From: Chryseobacterium gleum
GTDB taxonomy: Bacteria > Bacteroidota > Bacteroidia > Flavobacteriales_D > Sanyastnellaceae
DNA length: 64,000 nucleotides
Direction: 5' to 3'
Assembly: GCA_945881835.1 (NCBI GenBank)
Contig: CAMCVP010000004.1
Span: 95,813-159,812, forward strand
This document shows, in pieces, positions 30,900 through 41,900 of the stretch; position 1 is the first letter of the stretch, and each line of letters opens with the position of its first letter. Made by a program: the position numbers and the translations under genes. The notes under the pieces were generated by a model. The model saw only the letters and a list, made by a program, of their open reading frames with translations. It searched no databases and was not told the DNA's origin.

Positions 30900-31547
30900 A
30901 TGAAATTAAATTCAGTAGTTAAATTCATTTTTTCTCTAGCGTTGATCATTTCTGCGCACGTTGCGGTTGCACAGAAATTTGCGTACGTCGATTCGAAATT
31001 TATTTTGTCGCACATGCCGGAGTATGTTGCTGCTCAAAAACAAATCAACGAGTTAAGCGCAGATTGGCAGGCACAAGTAGAGCAGAAGTATACAGCCATT
31101 GAGCAATTGGAAAAGTCATTTCAAGCAGAGAAGATATTGTTGACGGAAGAAATGAAGAAGAAGCGTGAGGCAGATATCAATGAGCGTATCGAAGATGCAA
31201 AAGAGTTTCAGAAATCGAAATTTGGTGTTGACGGTGAATTGTTCAAGAAGCGTGAAGAGCTTGTTGCACCAATACAAGAGCAGATTTTTCAAGCGATTGA
31301 AGACATTGCTTCACAATCACAGTACATGGTTGTTTTCGATAAAGCGAATCATTCAAATATGCTCTACACAAACCCGAAGCACGACATTAGTGATAAAGTA
31401 TTGAAGAAAATGGGGTTAAAGCCAGGAGAAGTTTTAGATAAGGGCGACGAGGATAAGGAAGATTCTGAAGAAAAGCCGGGTGAGAGGCCTGGCACAGGCA
31501 CAGAACGACCAGGAAATCGTCCAACTTCACCGGGGAAAGGCAACTAA
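30900..31547 (+). CDS. OmpH/Skp family periplasmic chaperone
   Basis: Signal peptide; KFAYVDSKFILSHMPEYVAAQKQINE; coiled coil; low-complexity Pro/Gly/Glu-rich tail. Confidence 0.88.
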   Translation: MKLNSVVKFIFSLALIISAHVAVAQKFAYVDSKFILSHMPEYVAAQKQINELSADWQAQVEQKYTAIEQLEKSFQAEKILLTEEMKKKREADINERIEDAKEFQKSKFGVDGELFKKREELVAPIQEQIFQAIEDIASQSQYMVVFDKANHSNMLYTNPKHDISDKVLKKMGLKPGEVLDKGDEDKEDSEEKPGERPGTGTERPGNRPTSPGKGN

Positions 31548-31596
31548 TGCGTATTTTTGGTACTGTCATTGAATAGAAGAAAAAAAACATACAATC

Positions 31597-32139
31597 ATGA
31601 AGAAGACAATTTTAGCAGCACTATTTATTTCATTTGGATTTGGTGCATTCGCGCAAAAGTTAGCGCACGTAGATCGCCAAGCAATTTTATTGCAAATGCC
31701 AGCTATGAAAGGCGTTCAAGCAGATATGGAAACAGCAAAGAAATCCTTTGAGGGAGAGTATGTGATTATGCAGAAAGAGCATGACGACAAAGTTGCTGAG
31801 TACGAAACAAAATCTAAAATGGCAGTGAGTGCAGGCGGATGGCCTGAGGCAATTCGTCAAAGTAAGGCGCAAGCTATCGCAGACTTGGAGCAAAACATGA
31901 TGGATTTCCAACAAACGGCAAACGATGAATTGCAACAAGAGCAAGATCGTTTGTTGAAGCCATTGGTTGAAGAGTTCGATGCAGCTGTTGCGAAAATTGC
32001 CAAAGCAGGTGGATATACCTACGTGTTCGATTTAGGAGCAGGTAATTTGGTTTATACAGGCGGTGAAGATTTAGGTGATAAGTTGAAGGCGGAATTGAAA
32101 ATTCCAGCAACAGCGCCAACCACTCCAACACAGAAATAA
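31597..32139 (+). CDS. OmpH/Skp family periplasmic chaperone
   Basis: Signal peptide; KLAHVDRQAILLQMPAMKGVQADMET; adjacent paralog. Confidence 0.88.
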   Translation: MKKTILAALFISFGFGAFAQKLAHVDRQAILLQMPAMKGVQADMETAKKSFEGEYVIMQKEHDDKVAEYETKSKMAVSAGGWPEAIRQSKAQAIADLEQNMMDFQQTANDELQQEQDRLLKPLVEEFDAAVAKIAKAGGYTYVFDLGAGNLVYTGGEDLGDKLKAELKIPATAPTTPTQK

Positions 32140-32157
32140 CATTGATTGAATAAAATG

Positions 32158-32182
32158 AAATCCCGCATGGCGGGATTTTTTT
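32158..32182 (+). terminator. Rho-independent terminator
   Basis: AAATCCCGC-ATG-GCGGGATTT followed by a T tract. Confidence 0.85.
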
Positions 32183-32186
32183 TGCT

Positions 32187-33005
32187 ATGAATACAAATCC
32201 AATAGGCATTTTCGATTCAGGAATTGGAGGACTAACGGTGGCAAAGGCTATTCAGAAAGTTCTTCCGAATGAATCGTTTATTTATTTCGGAGACACTGCT
32301 CACCTGCCTTATGGTGATAAATCTCCTGAAAGTATTCGTGCGTATTCAAAAAGAATTGCAGAATTATTGGTCGAAAATAACTGCAAAGCAATTGTTATTG
32401 CTTGCAATACGGCATCTGCTCATGCATTCAAGACCGTTGTCCAAAGTATACCTTCTCACATTCCTGTTATCAATGTAGTTGATCCGGTGGCTGCATATAC
32501 TGCTGCTCATTACATCAAAGGAAAGGTTGGTGTTATCGGAACTAAAGGAACCATTCAATCGCGTATTTATGTAAAACGTATTGAAAAATTAAATCCAAAT
32601 CTTAAAGTTCTTTCCAACGCAACGCCTTTGCTAGCCTCTATGATTGAAGAAGGTTATTACAACAATAAAATTTCACAGAGCATTATCGACAGTTATTTGT
32701 CGAAGTCTTCCTTCAGGGGCATTGAGGCGCTCATCTTGGGCTGCACGCATTATCCACTAATTAAAAAGGAAGTCGAGAAATTTTATCAGCAGAAAATAGA
32801 GATCATCGACAGTGCTTCAGTTGTTGCGCAATATGTTTCAGATGTCTTGAAGAAAAAAGATATTTTGAATACAAGTAAACGAAAGCCGAAGTACTCGTTC
32901 TGGGTTTCAGATTACACTGAATCATTCGAGAAAAGCACAGCAATCTTCTTCAACCAAAAATTGAAATTGGTTGAAAAAAGAATTTGGAAAGACGAGCGTT
33001 ATTAA
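32187..33005 (+). CDS. murI: Glutamate racemase
   Basis: 272 aa; IGIFDSGIGGLTVAKAI, ACNTASAHAF, GCTHYPLI. Confidence 0.96.
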   Translation: MNTNPIGIFDSGIGGLTVAKAIQKVLPNESFIYFGDTAHLPYGDKSPESIRAYSKRIAELLVENNCKAIVIACNTASAHAFKTVVQSIPSHIPVINVVDPVAAYTAAHYIKGKVGVIGTKGTIQSRIYVKRIEKLNPNLKVLSNATPLLASMIEEGYYNNKISQSIIDSYLSKSSFRGIEALILGCTHYPLIKKEVEKFYQQKIEIIDSASVVAQYVSDVLKKKDILNTSKRKPKYSFWVSDYTESFEKSTAIFFNQKLKLVEKRIWKDERY

Positions 33006-34522
33006 TGCTTGAAGTGACGAACTCCGGTCATGTACATGGCCACGTTGTTCTCATTGCAATAGTCTACTGAAAGCTGATCTTTAATAGAACCACCGGGCTG
33101 AACAACAGCAATAACTCCAGCATTCTTTGCAATTTCTACGCAGTCAGGGAAAGGAAAAAAGGCGTCACTAGCCATCGCACTTCCTTCTAAAGAAAAACCA
33201 AAGTGCTTTGCTTTTTCAATTGCTTGTTGAAGCGCATCTACACGAGATGTTTGACCTGTTCCACTAGCAAGTAAGGTGTTGTTTTTTGCAAGCACAATCG
33301 TGTTACTCTTGGTGTGCTTCACCAATTTATTTGCGAAGATCATGTCCTCAATTGAAGAAGCACTGGCCTGGGTTTGCGTTGCACATTTTAAGTCAGATGC
33401 TGATTCTGTAGCGTTATCTTTTTCCTGAACCAAGTAACCATTCAAGATTGATCTTACTTGCGTTTGAAGAAGCGGAGTTTCTTTAATGATAAGAATGATG
33501 CGGTTCGCTTTTGATTTCAATAATTCAACTGCTTCATTTGCGAATGAAGGAGCAATAACGACTTCACAAAAAAGTGAATTTATTTTTTCAGCCGTAGCCA
33601 AATCTATTTCGCCATTTGCAATGAGCACACCGCCGAAAGCAGAGGTGCTGTCGCAAGCCAACGCTGCTTCATAAGCTTCAACCATAGAAGAACGTGTAGC
33701 TATTCCGCATGCGTTGTTGTGTTTCAAAATAGCAAAGGTCGGAGCATCGTTTTTGAACTCACCAATCAACTGCACGGCAGCTTCAACATCTAATAAATTA
33801 TTGTAAGAAAGCTCTTTGCCATTAAGCTTCGTGAACAACGCATCGAGGTCGCCGAAGAAGCTTCCTTTTTGATGTGGGTTTTCTCCGTAGCGAAGAACAT
33901 GCGCATCGCGCGATGCTATGCGCAAAGAGCCTTCGTCGTTGCCTTTGAAGTATGAATAAATAGCAGAATCGTAGTGTGAAGAAACTTCGAAAGCTTGCTT
34001 CGCAAAGAATTGTCTTTGCTCAAGTGTTGTCTCACCTTTTTGGTTCACCAACAACTCATGTAAGTCTTGGTATTCGTTTTTAGAAGGAACAATAACAACG
34101 TCGTTGAAGTTTTTTGCAGCACCGCGAATGAGTGCAATTCCTCCAATGTCAATCTTCTCAATGATTTCTTCATGTGAAGCACCCGAAGCAACTGTTTTTT
34201 CGAACGGATATAAATCAACAATAACACAATCGATTGCGTGAATGTTATACTTCGCGGCCTCTTCTAAATCTTGCGCTTCGTCGCGTCTGTATAAAATTCC
34301 ACCTAGAACTCCTGGATGAAGCGTTTTAACTCTTCCACCGAAAATACTTGGATATCCGGTTAAATCTTCAACGGCCGTAACAGGAAATCCCATATTCTCA
34401 ATGAAGGTTTGGGTGCCTCCTGTGCTGTATAGTGCAATGCCTAAAGCGTGCATTTGTTCTACGATTGGAGCCAATCCATCTTTGTCGAAAACGGAGATAA
34501 GTGCAGAGGAAATTCGTTTGTT
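33002..34522 (-). CDS. purH: Bifunctional AICAR transformylase/IMP cyclohydrolase
   Basis: ALISVFDKDGLAPIVEQMHALGIALYSTGGTQ, LRYGENPHQKGSFF, KHNNACGIA; ORF extends to 34564 with a TTG; GTG at 34522 fits the family start. Confidence 0.95.
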   Translation of the reverse strand, partial: NKRISSALISVFDKDGLAPIVEQMHALGIALYSTGGTQTFIENMGFPVTAVEDLTGYPSIFGGRVKTLHPGVLGGILYRRDEAQDLEEAAKYNIHAIDCVIVDLYPFEKTVASGASHEEIIEKIDIGGIALIRGAAKNFNDVVIVPSKNEYQDLHELLVNQKGETTLEQRQFFAKQAFEVSSHYDSAIYSYFKGNDEGSLRIASRDAHVLRYGENPHQKGSFFGDLDALFTKLNGKELSYNNLLDVEAAVQLIGEFKNDAPTFAILKHNNACGIATRSSMVEAYEAALACDSTSAFGGVLIANGEIDLATAEKINSLFCEVVIAPSFANEAVELLKSKANRIILIIKETPLLQTQVRSILNGYLVQEKDNATESASDLKCATQTQASASSIEDMIFANKLVKHTKSNTIVLAKNNTLLASGTGQTSRVDALQQAIEKAKHFGFSLEGSAMASDAFFPFPDCVEIAKNAGVIAVVQPGGSIKDQLSVDYCNENNVAMYMTGVRHFKH

Positions 34523-34636
34523 CACGGTTTTGAAATTAGGCAGCGAATTTACAATGTAAATCAAGGGTTTAACTCTGCTTTTTTCAACAAATTCATAGAA
34601 TTGCCTTTTTATAGTGTTGTGCCTCCTGTGAGGACC

Positions 34637-34644
34637 TATCTTTG
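34637..34644 (+). promoter_or_regulatory. Promoter of desaturase gene: -7 box TATCTTTG with TTG at 34617-34619
   Basis: Perfect TAnnTTTG with a -33-like TTG 17 bp upstream. Confidence 0.5.
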
Positions 34645-34670
34645 ATTAAATCATATAAGGAGATCACACT

Positions 34671-35732
34671 TTGGCATTTTCACTTGGTAACCAAGCTCAT
34701 CCTTTCTTCGATACGTTGAATGAGCGCGTAGAAAAATATTTTACGTTAAAAGGAATTAAAAGAACCGGTAATTGGAAGATTTACGTCAAGGCCACAGTAT
34801 TGTTGGTTTCTATTGCTTTGGTTTATGCATCTTTATTGTTATTTCAGTCGTGGGTTGCACAAATGATATTGTGGTCGGTGTTGGGAATGGTTTTCGCCGC
34901 CATTGGATTTAATTTGATGCACGACAGTGCTCATGGAAGTTTCTCTTCTAAGTCATGGGTGAATCAAATGATGGGGTATTCATTGAATATTATTGGTGGA
35001 AATGTATTCTTGTGGAAACTTAAACACAACCAAATTCACCATGTTTTTACGAATGTTCATGGGGTAGACGAGGACATTGATGTAGAACCTTTCTTACGTG
35101 TGAACGAGCAACAAAAAAAGTATTGGTTCCATAAGTATCAGTTTATTTATTGGGCATTAATCTATGGAACGACATACTTTTTGTGGGTTTACGTAAAGGA
35201 TTTCAATAAGTATTTTACTCGAAAAATTGGTGAGACACCGATACGTAAAATACCCCGCAAAGAGCACATTATTTTCTGGGCGAGTAAGGTGTTTTATTTT
35301 ATTGTGTTTTTCATTATCCCCATCCTTGTTATTGGTTGGTTAAAAGCTTTGATTGGTTATGCGGTTATGCTTTTTGTTACCGGATGGATCATTGCCGTTG
35401 TGTTTCAATTGGCTCACGTGGTTGAAGGAAGAACCTTCCATTTGCCGGATACTGATGGCGTTATGTTGAAGGAGGAGTGGGCGGTTCACCAAGTGAACAC
35501 AACAGCTAATTTCGCAACGAAAAGTAAGGTTGTTTCGTGGTTAACGGGTGGATTGAACTTTCAAGTAGAGCACCACTTGTTTCCAAGAATAAGTCACATT
35601 CATTATCCGTATATTAACGATATCGTTCGCGATACCTGTAAGGAGTTCGGAATAGACTATCAAGAGTATCCGAATGTTATTTCAGCAATCAGAGCGCACG
35701 TTAGTCATTTACGTATTTTGGGAGCGGCATAA
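34671..35732 (+). CDS. Membrane fatty acid / acyl-CoA desaturase
   Basis: 353 aa; His boxes HDSAHGS, HNQIHH, QVEHHLFP; TTG start. Confidence 0.92.
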   Translation: MAFSLGNQAHPFFDTLNERVEKYFTLKGIKRTGNWKIYVKATVLLVSIALVYASLLLFQSWVAQMILWSVLGMVFAAIGFNLMHDSAHGSFSSKSWVNQMMGYSLNIIGGNVFLWKLKHNQIHHVFTNVHGVDEDIDVEPFLRVNEQQKKYWFHKYQFIYWALIYGTTYFLWVYVKDFNKYFTRKIGETPIRKIPRKEHIIFWASKVFYFIVFFIIPILVIGWLKALIGYAVMLFVTGWIIAVVFQLAHVVEGRTFHLPDTDGVMLKEEWAVHQVNTTANFATKSKVVSWLTGGLNFQVEHHLFPRISHIHYPYINDIVRDTCKEFGIDYQEYPNVISAIRAHVSHLRILGAA

Positions 35733-35779
35733 TTTGTATTTTTGTCTTACCTTTTTTAGGTAAAATATAGTTTGTACTT

Positions 35780-36490
35780 ATGGGAAGAATGTTTGAAAAG
35801 CGAAAGCACAAGATGTTCGCGCGCTATGACCGTATGGCGAAAGCTTTTACGCGTATAGGAAAAGAAATTGCAATGGCAGTTAAGGCGGGTGGTCCAGACC
35901 CGTCATACAACCCACGTTTGCGTCAATGTGTGGCAAATGCAAAGGGTGTGAACATGCCAAAAGACCGCGTAGACGCCGCTATTAAGCGTGCTTCGAGCAA
36001 AGACGCGAGTAACTACGAAGAAGTGGTTTACGAAGGATATGGCCCTTATGGAATTCCTATTTTGGTTGAGACAGCAACAGACAATCCAACACGAACAGTT
36101 GCAAACATTCGATTGTACTTTAATAGAGCTGGTGGATTGATGGGCAATAGCGGATCTCTCTCTTTCATTTTCGAGCGAAAAGGAGTCTTTCGATTAGACA
36201 TGAATTCCATTCCGTCATGGGAAGAATTAGAGTTGGAATTAATTGATCACGGGTTAGACAGCTCAGAGCAAGAGGAGAACGAAATGGTTATTTACACGGT
36301 TTTTTCTGATTTCGGAAATATGCAAAAAGCGTTAGAAGATCGTAGCATTATTCCAACCAAAGCAAGTCTTGAGCGTATTCCGAATACATATGCGGAAATT
36401 ACAGAAGAGCAAACGGATGAAATCCTAGAATTGATTGAAAGAATCGAGGAAGACGAAGATGTTCAAGCGGTATATCACAATCTGAAGTAA
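35780..36490 (+). CDS. YebC/PmpR family transcriptional/translational regulator
   Basis: 236 aa; KRKHKMFARYDRMAKAFTRIGKEI, MPKDRVDAAIKRA, YEGYGPYGIPILVE. Confidence 0.95.
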   Translation: MGRMFEKRKHKMFARYDRMAKAFTRIGKEIAMAVKAGGPDPSYNPRLRQCVANAKGVNMPKDRVDAAIKRASSKDASNYEEVVYEGYGPYGIPILVETATDNPTRTVANIRLYFNRAGGLMGNSGSLSFIFERKGVFRLDMNSIPSWEELELELIDHGLDSSEQEENEMVIYTVFSDFGNMQKALEDRSIIPTKASLERIPNTYAEITEEQTDEILELIERIEEDEDVQAVYHNLK

Positions 36491-36906
36491 TGAAAAGAGT
36501 ATTTTTCTTTTTGCTTGTTGCGCTCCTTTTGGTTGCATGCGAGAAAGAACCTGGTACCGGAGGTGCTGGTTCTATATCAGGGAATATTTCGAAAGAGTAT
36601 CGAGTTGTTTTAACAAATCCAGCAACCGCCATTTATACTGTGCCAGCTGCTGATGTGGAAGTTTATATTGTATACGGGGATCACCTTTCTCCTGATGACA
36701 AGATTATGTCGGATTACAACGGTAACTTTGAATTCAGAAATTTACGAAAGGGGAAGTACATTGTTTACACATACAGTAAAGACACCCTTGCGTCAAATCC
36801 TCCTACTGTTGACCCGATGAAAATGGTGGTTTTAAAGGAAGTTGAATTGCTCGATAATGAAGATCACGCGATAGTGTCTGAACTTACCATTTATGATACG
36901 CCGTAA
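36490..36906 (+). CDS. Lipoprotein with carboxypeptidase-regulatory-like / SdrD-like beta domain
   Basis: Lipobox LLVACEKE; GNFEFRNLRKGKYIVYTYSKDT. Confidence 0.6.
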   Translation: MKRVFFFLLVALLLVACEKEPGTGGAGSISGNISKEYRVVLTNPATAIYTVPAADVEVYIVYGDHLSPDDKIMSDYNGNFEFRNLRKGKYIVYTYSKDTLASNPPTVDPMKMVVLKEVELLDNEDHAIVSELTIYDTP

Positions 36907-37603
36907 TCTCGCGTCTTTTGTTTTAGTTTTTTTTGCTTCAAGCATGTTTGCCCAAAACATAAACGATGCGGGCATGTGGAACGCCTTTTCATTTACGGCA
37001 GATGTTAAATCTTTAACGCCTTGGAAGGATCCGAAAATTTTTAAAGATTGGTCAATACACGTTAATCCTGAAATTCGATTTAACGAAAATGTTTCCCAAA
37101 TTGGTAATGTTTTTTCTGATTTTGGAACCGATAAAAAATGGAGTAAGTACTTCGCAACTTCCTTGGAATATCGTGTAGGTGCAAAACGAGAAGAAGATTG
37201 GTTTAATGTCAGAAAGCGTTGGTCATTGGGAGCTCAACTGAGTTTTCCTTTCAAGAATTTTAAATTGGTCTCAACAACGCGCGGACAAATCTCTCGCGCA
37301 ATCACTTCGGAAATTGACATCAAATCAATTTGGCGAGAGAAGTTAAGTTTAGAGTTTTCAAAATGGGAAAAACTGTCGTTTCAGTTAAGCCACGAGCTGT
37401 TTTTTCTTCCAATTACATTGGAGAATTCGAATTGGAGAAGTCAGGCCATTGTTAAGTTTAAAATGGATAAGTCCAACGCGGTCTCGGTGGGATATCTCGT
37501 TCAAAGGGATTTGAGTAATGCAGACATGGATTTTGTTTTTCTCACGGGATACAAGTGGGAATTCAATAAGAAAAAAGAAAAATCAACTCCTGCTCTTCAA
37601 TAG
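36893..37603 (+). CDS. DUF2490 family protein
   Basis: 236 aa; signal peptide, beta-barrel-like pattern WSIHVNPEIRFNENV. Confidence 0.65.
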   Translation: MIRRNLASFVLVFFASSMFAQNINDAGMWNAFSFTADVKSLTPWKDPKIFKDWSIHVNPEIRFNENVSQIGNVFSDFGTDKKWSKYFATSLEYRVGAKREEDWFNVRKRWSLGAQLSFPFKNFKLVSTTRGQISRAITSEIDIKSIWREKLSLEFSKWEKLSFQLSHELFFLPITLENSNWRSQAIVKFKMDKSNAVSVGYLVQRDLSNADMDFVFLTGYKWEFNKKKEKSTPALQ

Positions 37604-37635
37604 GCTTTGTACCTTTATGGCATAAACAAGTTTTT

Positions 37636-38925
37636 ATGCGTTATACAGCTCTTTCTTCAACACACTACTCAAACAATCGCAAACGCTTTGCTTCTCGCAT
37701 TGAAGAGAAAGGGTTGGCTATTTTTACAAGCAACGATATTTATCCAACGAGTGCCGATGGTACTTTACCGTTCAAGCAGCACAGCGATATTTTTTATTTA
37801 ACGGGTGTTGATCAAGAAGAGACAATGCTCATTCTTTTTCCAGATGCAACGAATCCCGCCCATCGTGAAATGCTTTTCGTTCGCGAAACAAATGATCACA
37901 TTGCAGTTTGGGAAGGAGCGAAATTGAACAAGGCTCAAGCGAAAGATCGCACGGGAGTTACAACCATTTATTGGACTTCAGAATTCGAGAAAATTCTTCA
38001 TACAGTTATCGGTGAGGCTGCTTGTGTTTACTTGAACAGCAACGAACATGCACGAGCTACCATTGAAGTTGAAACACGCGAAATGCGACTTTCAAAGTGG
38101 TTCAGAGAGAAATATCCCCATCATAAAATAGAGCGTTCGGCTCCTTTAATGCACGCTTTACGCGCTGTGAAGGACGAAGAGGAAATTGCTCAAATTCAAA
38201 AGGCTGTTGACATTACAAGAAACGGTTTGTTACGCGTCATGAAAATGATTCGTCCAGGTGTTTTGGAATACGTGATTGAAGCAGAGTTCGCTCATGAATT
38301 TTTAAGCAGCGGTTCTCGCGGATTTGGATATACGCCGATTATTGCTTCGGGTGAGAGTGCTTGTGTTTTGCACTACATAGACAACGACAAACCTTGTAAA
38401 GAAGGCGATGTTATTCTTCTCGATGTGGGTGCAGAATATGGAAATTACTCGGCCGATATGACCCGTTGTTTGCCTGTGAGTGGAAAATTCACAGAGCGTC
38501 AGAAGGACGTTTACAACGCTGTTCTTTCAGTCATGAAACAAGCAACGGCTTATTTGAAGCCTGGGGTAATCATGTCTGAATACCACACAGCTGTGGGCGA
38601 GATGATGACTGCAGAATTGTTGAAGTTGAATTTGATTTCGGAAGAAGATGTGAAAAACCAGAATCCATCTTGGCCAGCTTACAAGAAATATTTCATGCAT
38701 GGCACTTCACACTTCTTGGGATTAGATGTTCACGACGTTGGAAACTGGAACAAGCCGATTGAAGCTGGAAACATCTTCACCGTAGAACCAGGTATTTATA
38801 TTCCGGAAGAAAACTTGGGTATTCGTTTAGAGAATAACATTGTTATTACCGAAAACGGAAACCGCGATTTGTTCGCGAATTTCCCGCTGGAAGTGGAAGA
38901 GATTGAAGCGTTGTGCGCTAAATAA
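37636..38925 (+). CDS. pepP: Xaa-Pro aminopeptidase (aminopeptidase P)
   Basis: 429 aa; LLDVGAEYGNYSADMTR, HGTSHFLGLDVHD, FTVEPGIYIPEE. Confidence 0.94.
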   Translation: MRYTALSSTHYSNNRKRFASRIEEKGLAIFTSNDIYPTSADGTLPFKQHSDIFYLTGVDQEETMLILFPDATNPAHREMLFVRETNDHIAVWEGAKLNKAQAKDRTGVTTIYWTSEFEKILHTVIGEAACVYLNSNEHARATIEVETREMRLSKWFREKYPHHKIERSAPLMHALRAVKDEEEIAQIQKAVDITRNGLLRVMKMIRPGVLEYVIEAEFAHEFLSSGSRGFGYTPIIASGESACVLHYIDNDKPCKEGDVILLDVGAEYGNYSADMTRCLPVSGKFTERQKDVYNAVLSVMKQATAYLKPGVIMSEYHTAVGEMMTAELLKLNLISEEDVKNQNPSWPAYKKYFMHGTSHFLGLDVHDVGNWNKPIEAGNIFTVEPGIYIPEENLGIRLENNIVITENGNRDLFANFPLEVEEIEALCAK

Positions 38926-41900
38926 TTAGAGCACAACTTCCTTCAAAGTTCCTGTTTTCGTGTAAGCAAGATATCCTCTAACAGTCTTATTCGTTGCGGA
39001 TTTTAGCGCAGACATGTAATTTTTCACTTGTTGAAAATGCTTGTCCATTTCTGCTCCTGTCTTGAAATCATACACTTCAACATAGGTTTCTCCTAAATGA
39101 ATTCGATCGGGACGCGCCACTTCGCGTGTGTTAATTTGAATGTCATGTTCAGTGAGCACTTCATCGGCTGTTTTGAATATTTGCTGAAATGAATCGCGGC
39201 CAATTGTTTCTTCCACTTGTTGGCGAAGCACTTCTTTTTCTGACTGCTGAAGTTCTGTGTGTTCGAAGATATAATTCGATAAAGACTCTTGCCACGTAAT
39301 GAATTGATTCATGGTGGAAAGACAGGCGTGGAGGTGGTTTCCCATGATCAAAGCTTCTTTTCCTTCTAAATCTTTTCGTTTGGTCTCACGCATACGGAAG
39401 TCGGGCTGCACCGCATTAAGTCGCGTGCCATCTAGCAGGGCAATAGCTTTTACTTCTTCCTTTACTTCCTTCACATGTTTCACTTTTTCTCCGAAGTGAA
39501 ATTTATTCAAATCGCCATGATTCGTTTTGAAGTACTCATACATGTACGTGTTCAACGCGCTGTTCGTGGTTGAAGGTTTACTTTCTGTGAGGAAATAAAG
39601 TCGGTCTTCAGGACGTGTAAGTGCTACATAAAGTAGGTTCATATCGTCGAGCAAGATCTTATTGTTTTCCGTTAAAATTTCCTCCGGATTATCCGGCTTC
39701 GGTGCCTTACTTGGTGTGAAGTTGATGAGACCCTTCGTGAATCCTGGATGCACCGCTGGTGCTTGCACCCAGAGGGTTTGGTTGGGATGTTTAGTATCGA
39801 ATTTCGGGAAGATCACAACAGGGAATTGAAGCCCCTTACTTTTGTGAATGGTTAAAATGCGAACGGCATTTTGCTGTTCGCCACTTTGAATGTAAAGCTT
39901 TCCTTTGTTGTCGTTCCACCAATCGGTCATCTCTGAAAAGCCCATTCCGTTTCTGTGCGAAAGTTGCAGCAATTGGTTTTCGAAAAATTCCAAATACACA
40001 TCGAATTGCAGTTGAAAGTATCTTATTAATTCTTGAATGCATTCAAACGGATGCGCATTATCCTTCACAATGTTTCGAAGTCCGGGATAGTTTTCATCGA
40101 GAAATTCATTGACTTTGAATTTCAGTTTTCCTTTTTCCAATTGTTCTACATAAGTTGAAATGACAGCGCTGTAGTTGAATTGATCGGGGAAGACGTCGCA
40201 GATTCTTCGAATTAAATTGAAGCGATAAAAGTTCTCTGTTTCTTTTCCGAAGAAGTTAATGCATGCCATAAGCAGCTGCACTTCGTTCGAATTTTGAACA
40301 AGAAAACTGTCTTCCGTGGTTAACGGAATTTTATCGGTTTGTTGAAGAATGAACTCTGAAATTTTAGTAGACTCGGCTTTTCCTTTTCGTGTTAGAATGG
40401 CAATGTCTCCCCATTCGTAGCCGTCTTCACGACATTCACGTATAGCGTTCACAATTCCTTCGAGCATATGAAGATCACTAGAATCTTTTTTGTCGAGCAC
40501 AATGGTTTGAACTTCAACATATCCCGGATGGTCTTTGCTGCATGCTTGTTCATGCTGGTCATAAACATCTTGAAGTGGTCCGAGCTTTTCTTTCAATGCT
40601 CCAAATAACGTATTGTTGAATTCAATAATGGCTTTTCCGCTTCTTCGATTCGTATTAAGCACTTCTTCTTGGTAGGCATCGTCTACAAGGTGCTGCATGG
40701 ATTCCTGCGCACCTTCGTATAGTTTTGGAAGTCGAACAAACTGCTCAACATTTCCATTTCTCCAACGATAGATACTCTGCTTTCCATCTCCAACAACTAA
40801 GTTGAATTTCCCTTGCGCAATGGCGTTTTCAAATAGAGGAAGGAAATTCTTCCATTGCATTTCTGATGTATCCTGAAACTCATCGATGAGAATGTGCTGA
40901 TACCTTTCTCCTGCGCGTTCGTATATGAAGGGTGCAGTGCTTTCTTGAACTACAGCCGATACAATGGCGTGGAAGTCTGAAATGAGCAGCAGATTATCTT
41001 CCGCTTTAATTCGTTTACTTACTTCGTTCAGCTTACTTAATAATCCGGTTGTGAATATGCGCGGAAGTATTTTATTGATGCGATTGAATTCGTGCTTGTT
41101 GTCTCCTTCCAACCAGGCAAGAACAAAATTCCCAGTCTCAATGAGCTGCGGGTTCAAGGCCTCAACCTGAGTTTGCTTAGGTTTTCCCCAACCTTTTTCA
41201 AGCACTTTGTGGAAGTAGACCCCGGGCGTTTCGAATACCCCTTTTCGAATTTTTTTCAAGAAAGTAAGTGTTCCATTTCCTCCATTGAAAAAATCTTTGC
41301 TCGAAAGATTGCTCGTTTCTATGCGGTCAAAGACCCTGTCTATTCGGTCAAAGAGTTCTTCCGTGAGTGCGTTCAGTCTTGCTTGATAAGCCTTTTTAAT
41401 TTTTTCATAATCGCTGATGTGAAGATTTTCGAAAAGTTGAAGAATGTTGCGAGCGTCTTCTTTTACCAATTGTTTCGAAATGCTAATCATACCTTTTCGA
41501 ACATTCCAATCTTCTTCCTCTTCGAAGTTACTTAATACATAATTTTCGAGATAGGTGGTGAGTTCCGCGTCTTGTCCGACTTCATCTAAACAAGCATCGA
41601 CGCATTGTTCAAGAAACTTGTCGGTATCCATTTCAATGGAGAAGTCGGGATGAATCTGCAAGTCTTTCGCGAAGGCGCGCACTATTCGATGCGTAAAGCT
41701 GTCAATGGTGCTTATGCTTAAGCGCGAATAATTGTGCAACATGTGCGATAAGGTTTTTCTTGCACGCTCTTGCAGAATCATGGGCGAAACATCGAGCTCT
41801 TTTCGAATGTCGTTGAACAATTCATTCTTCCCCTCTAATGCTTTCGTAAAGGTGAATTCATGCAACCGCTCCATAACCCTTTCTTTCATTTCAGAGGCAG

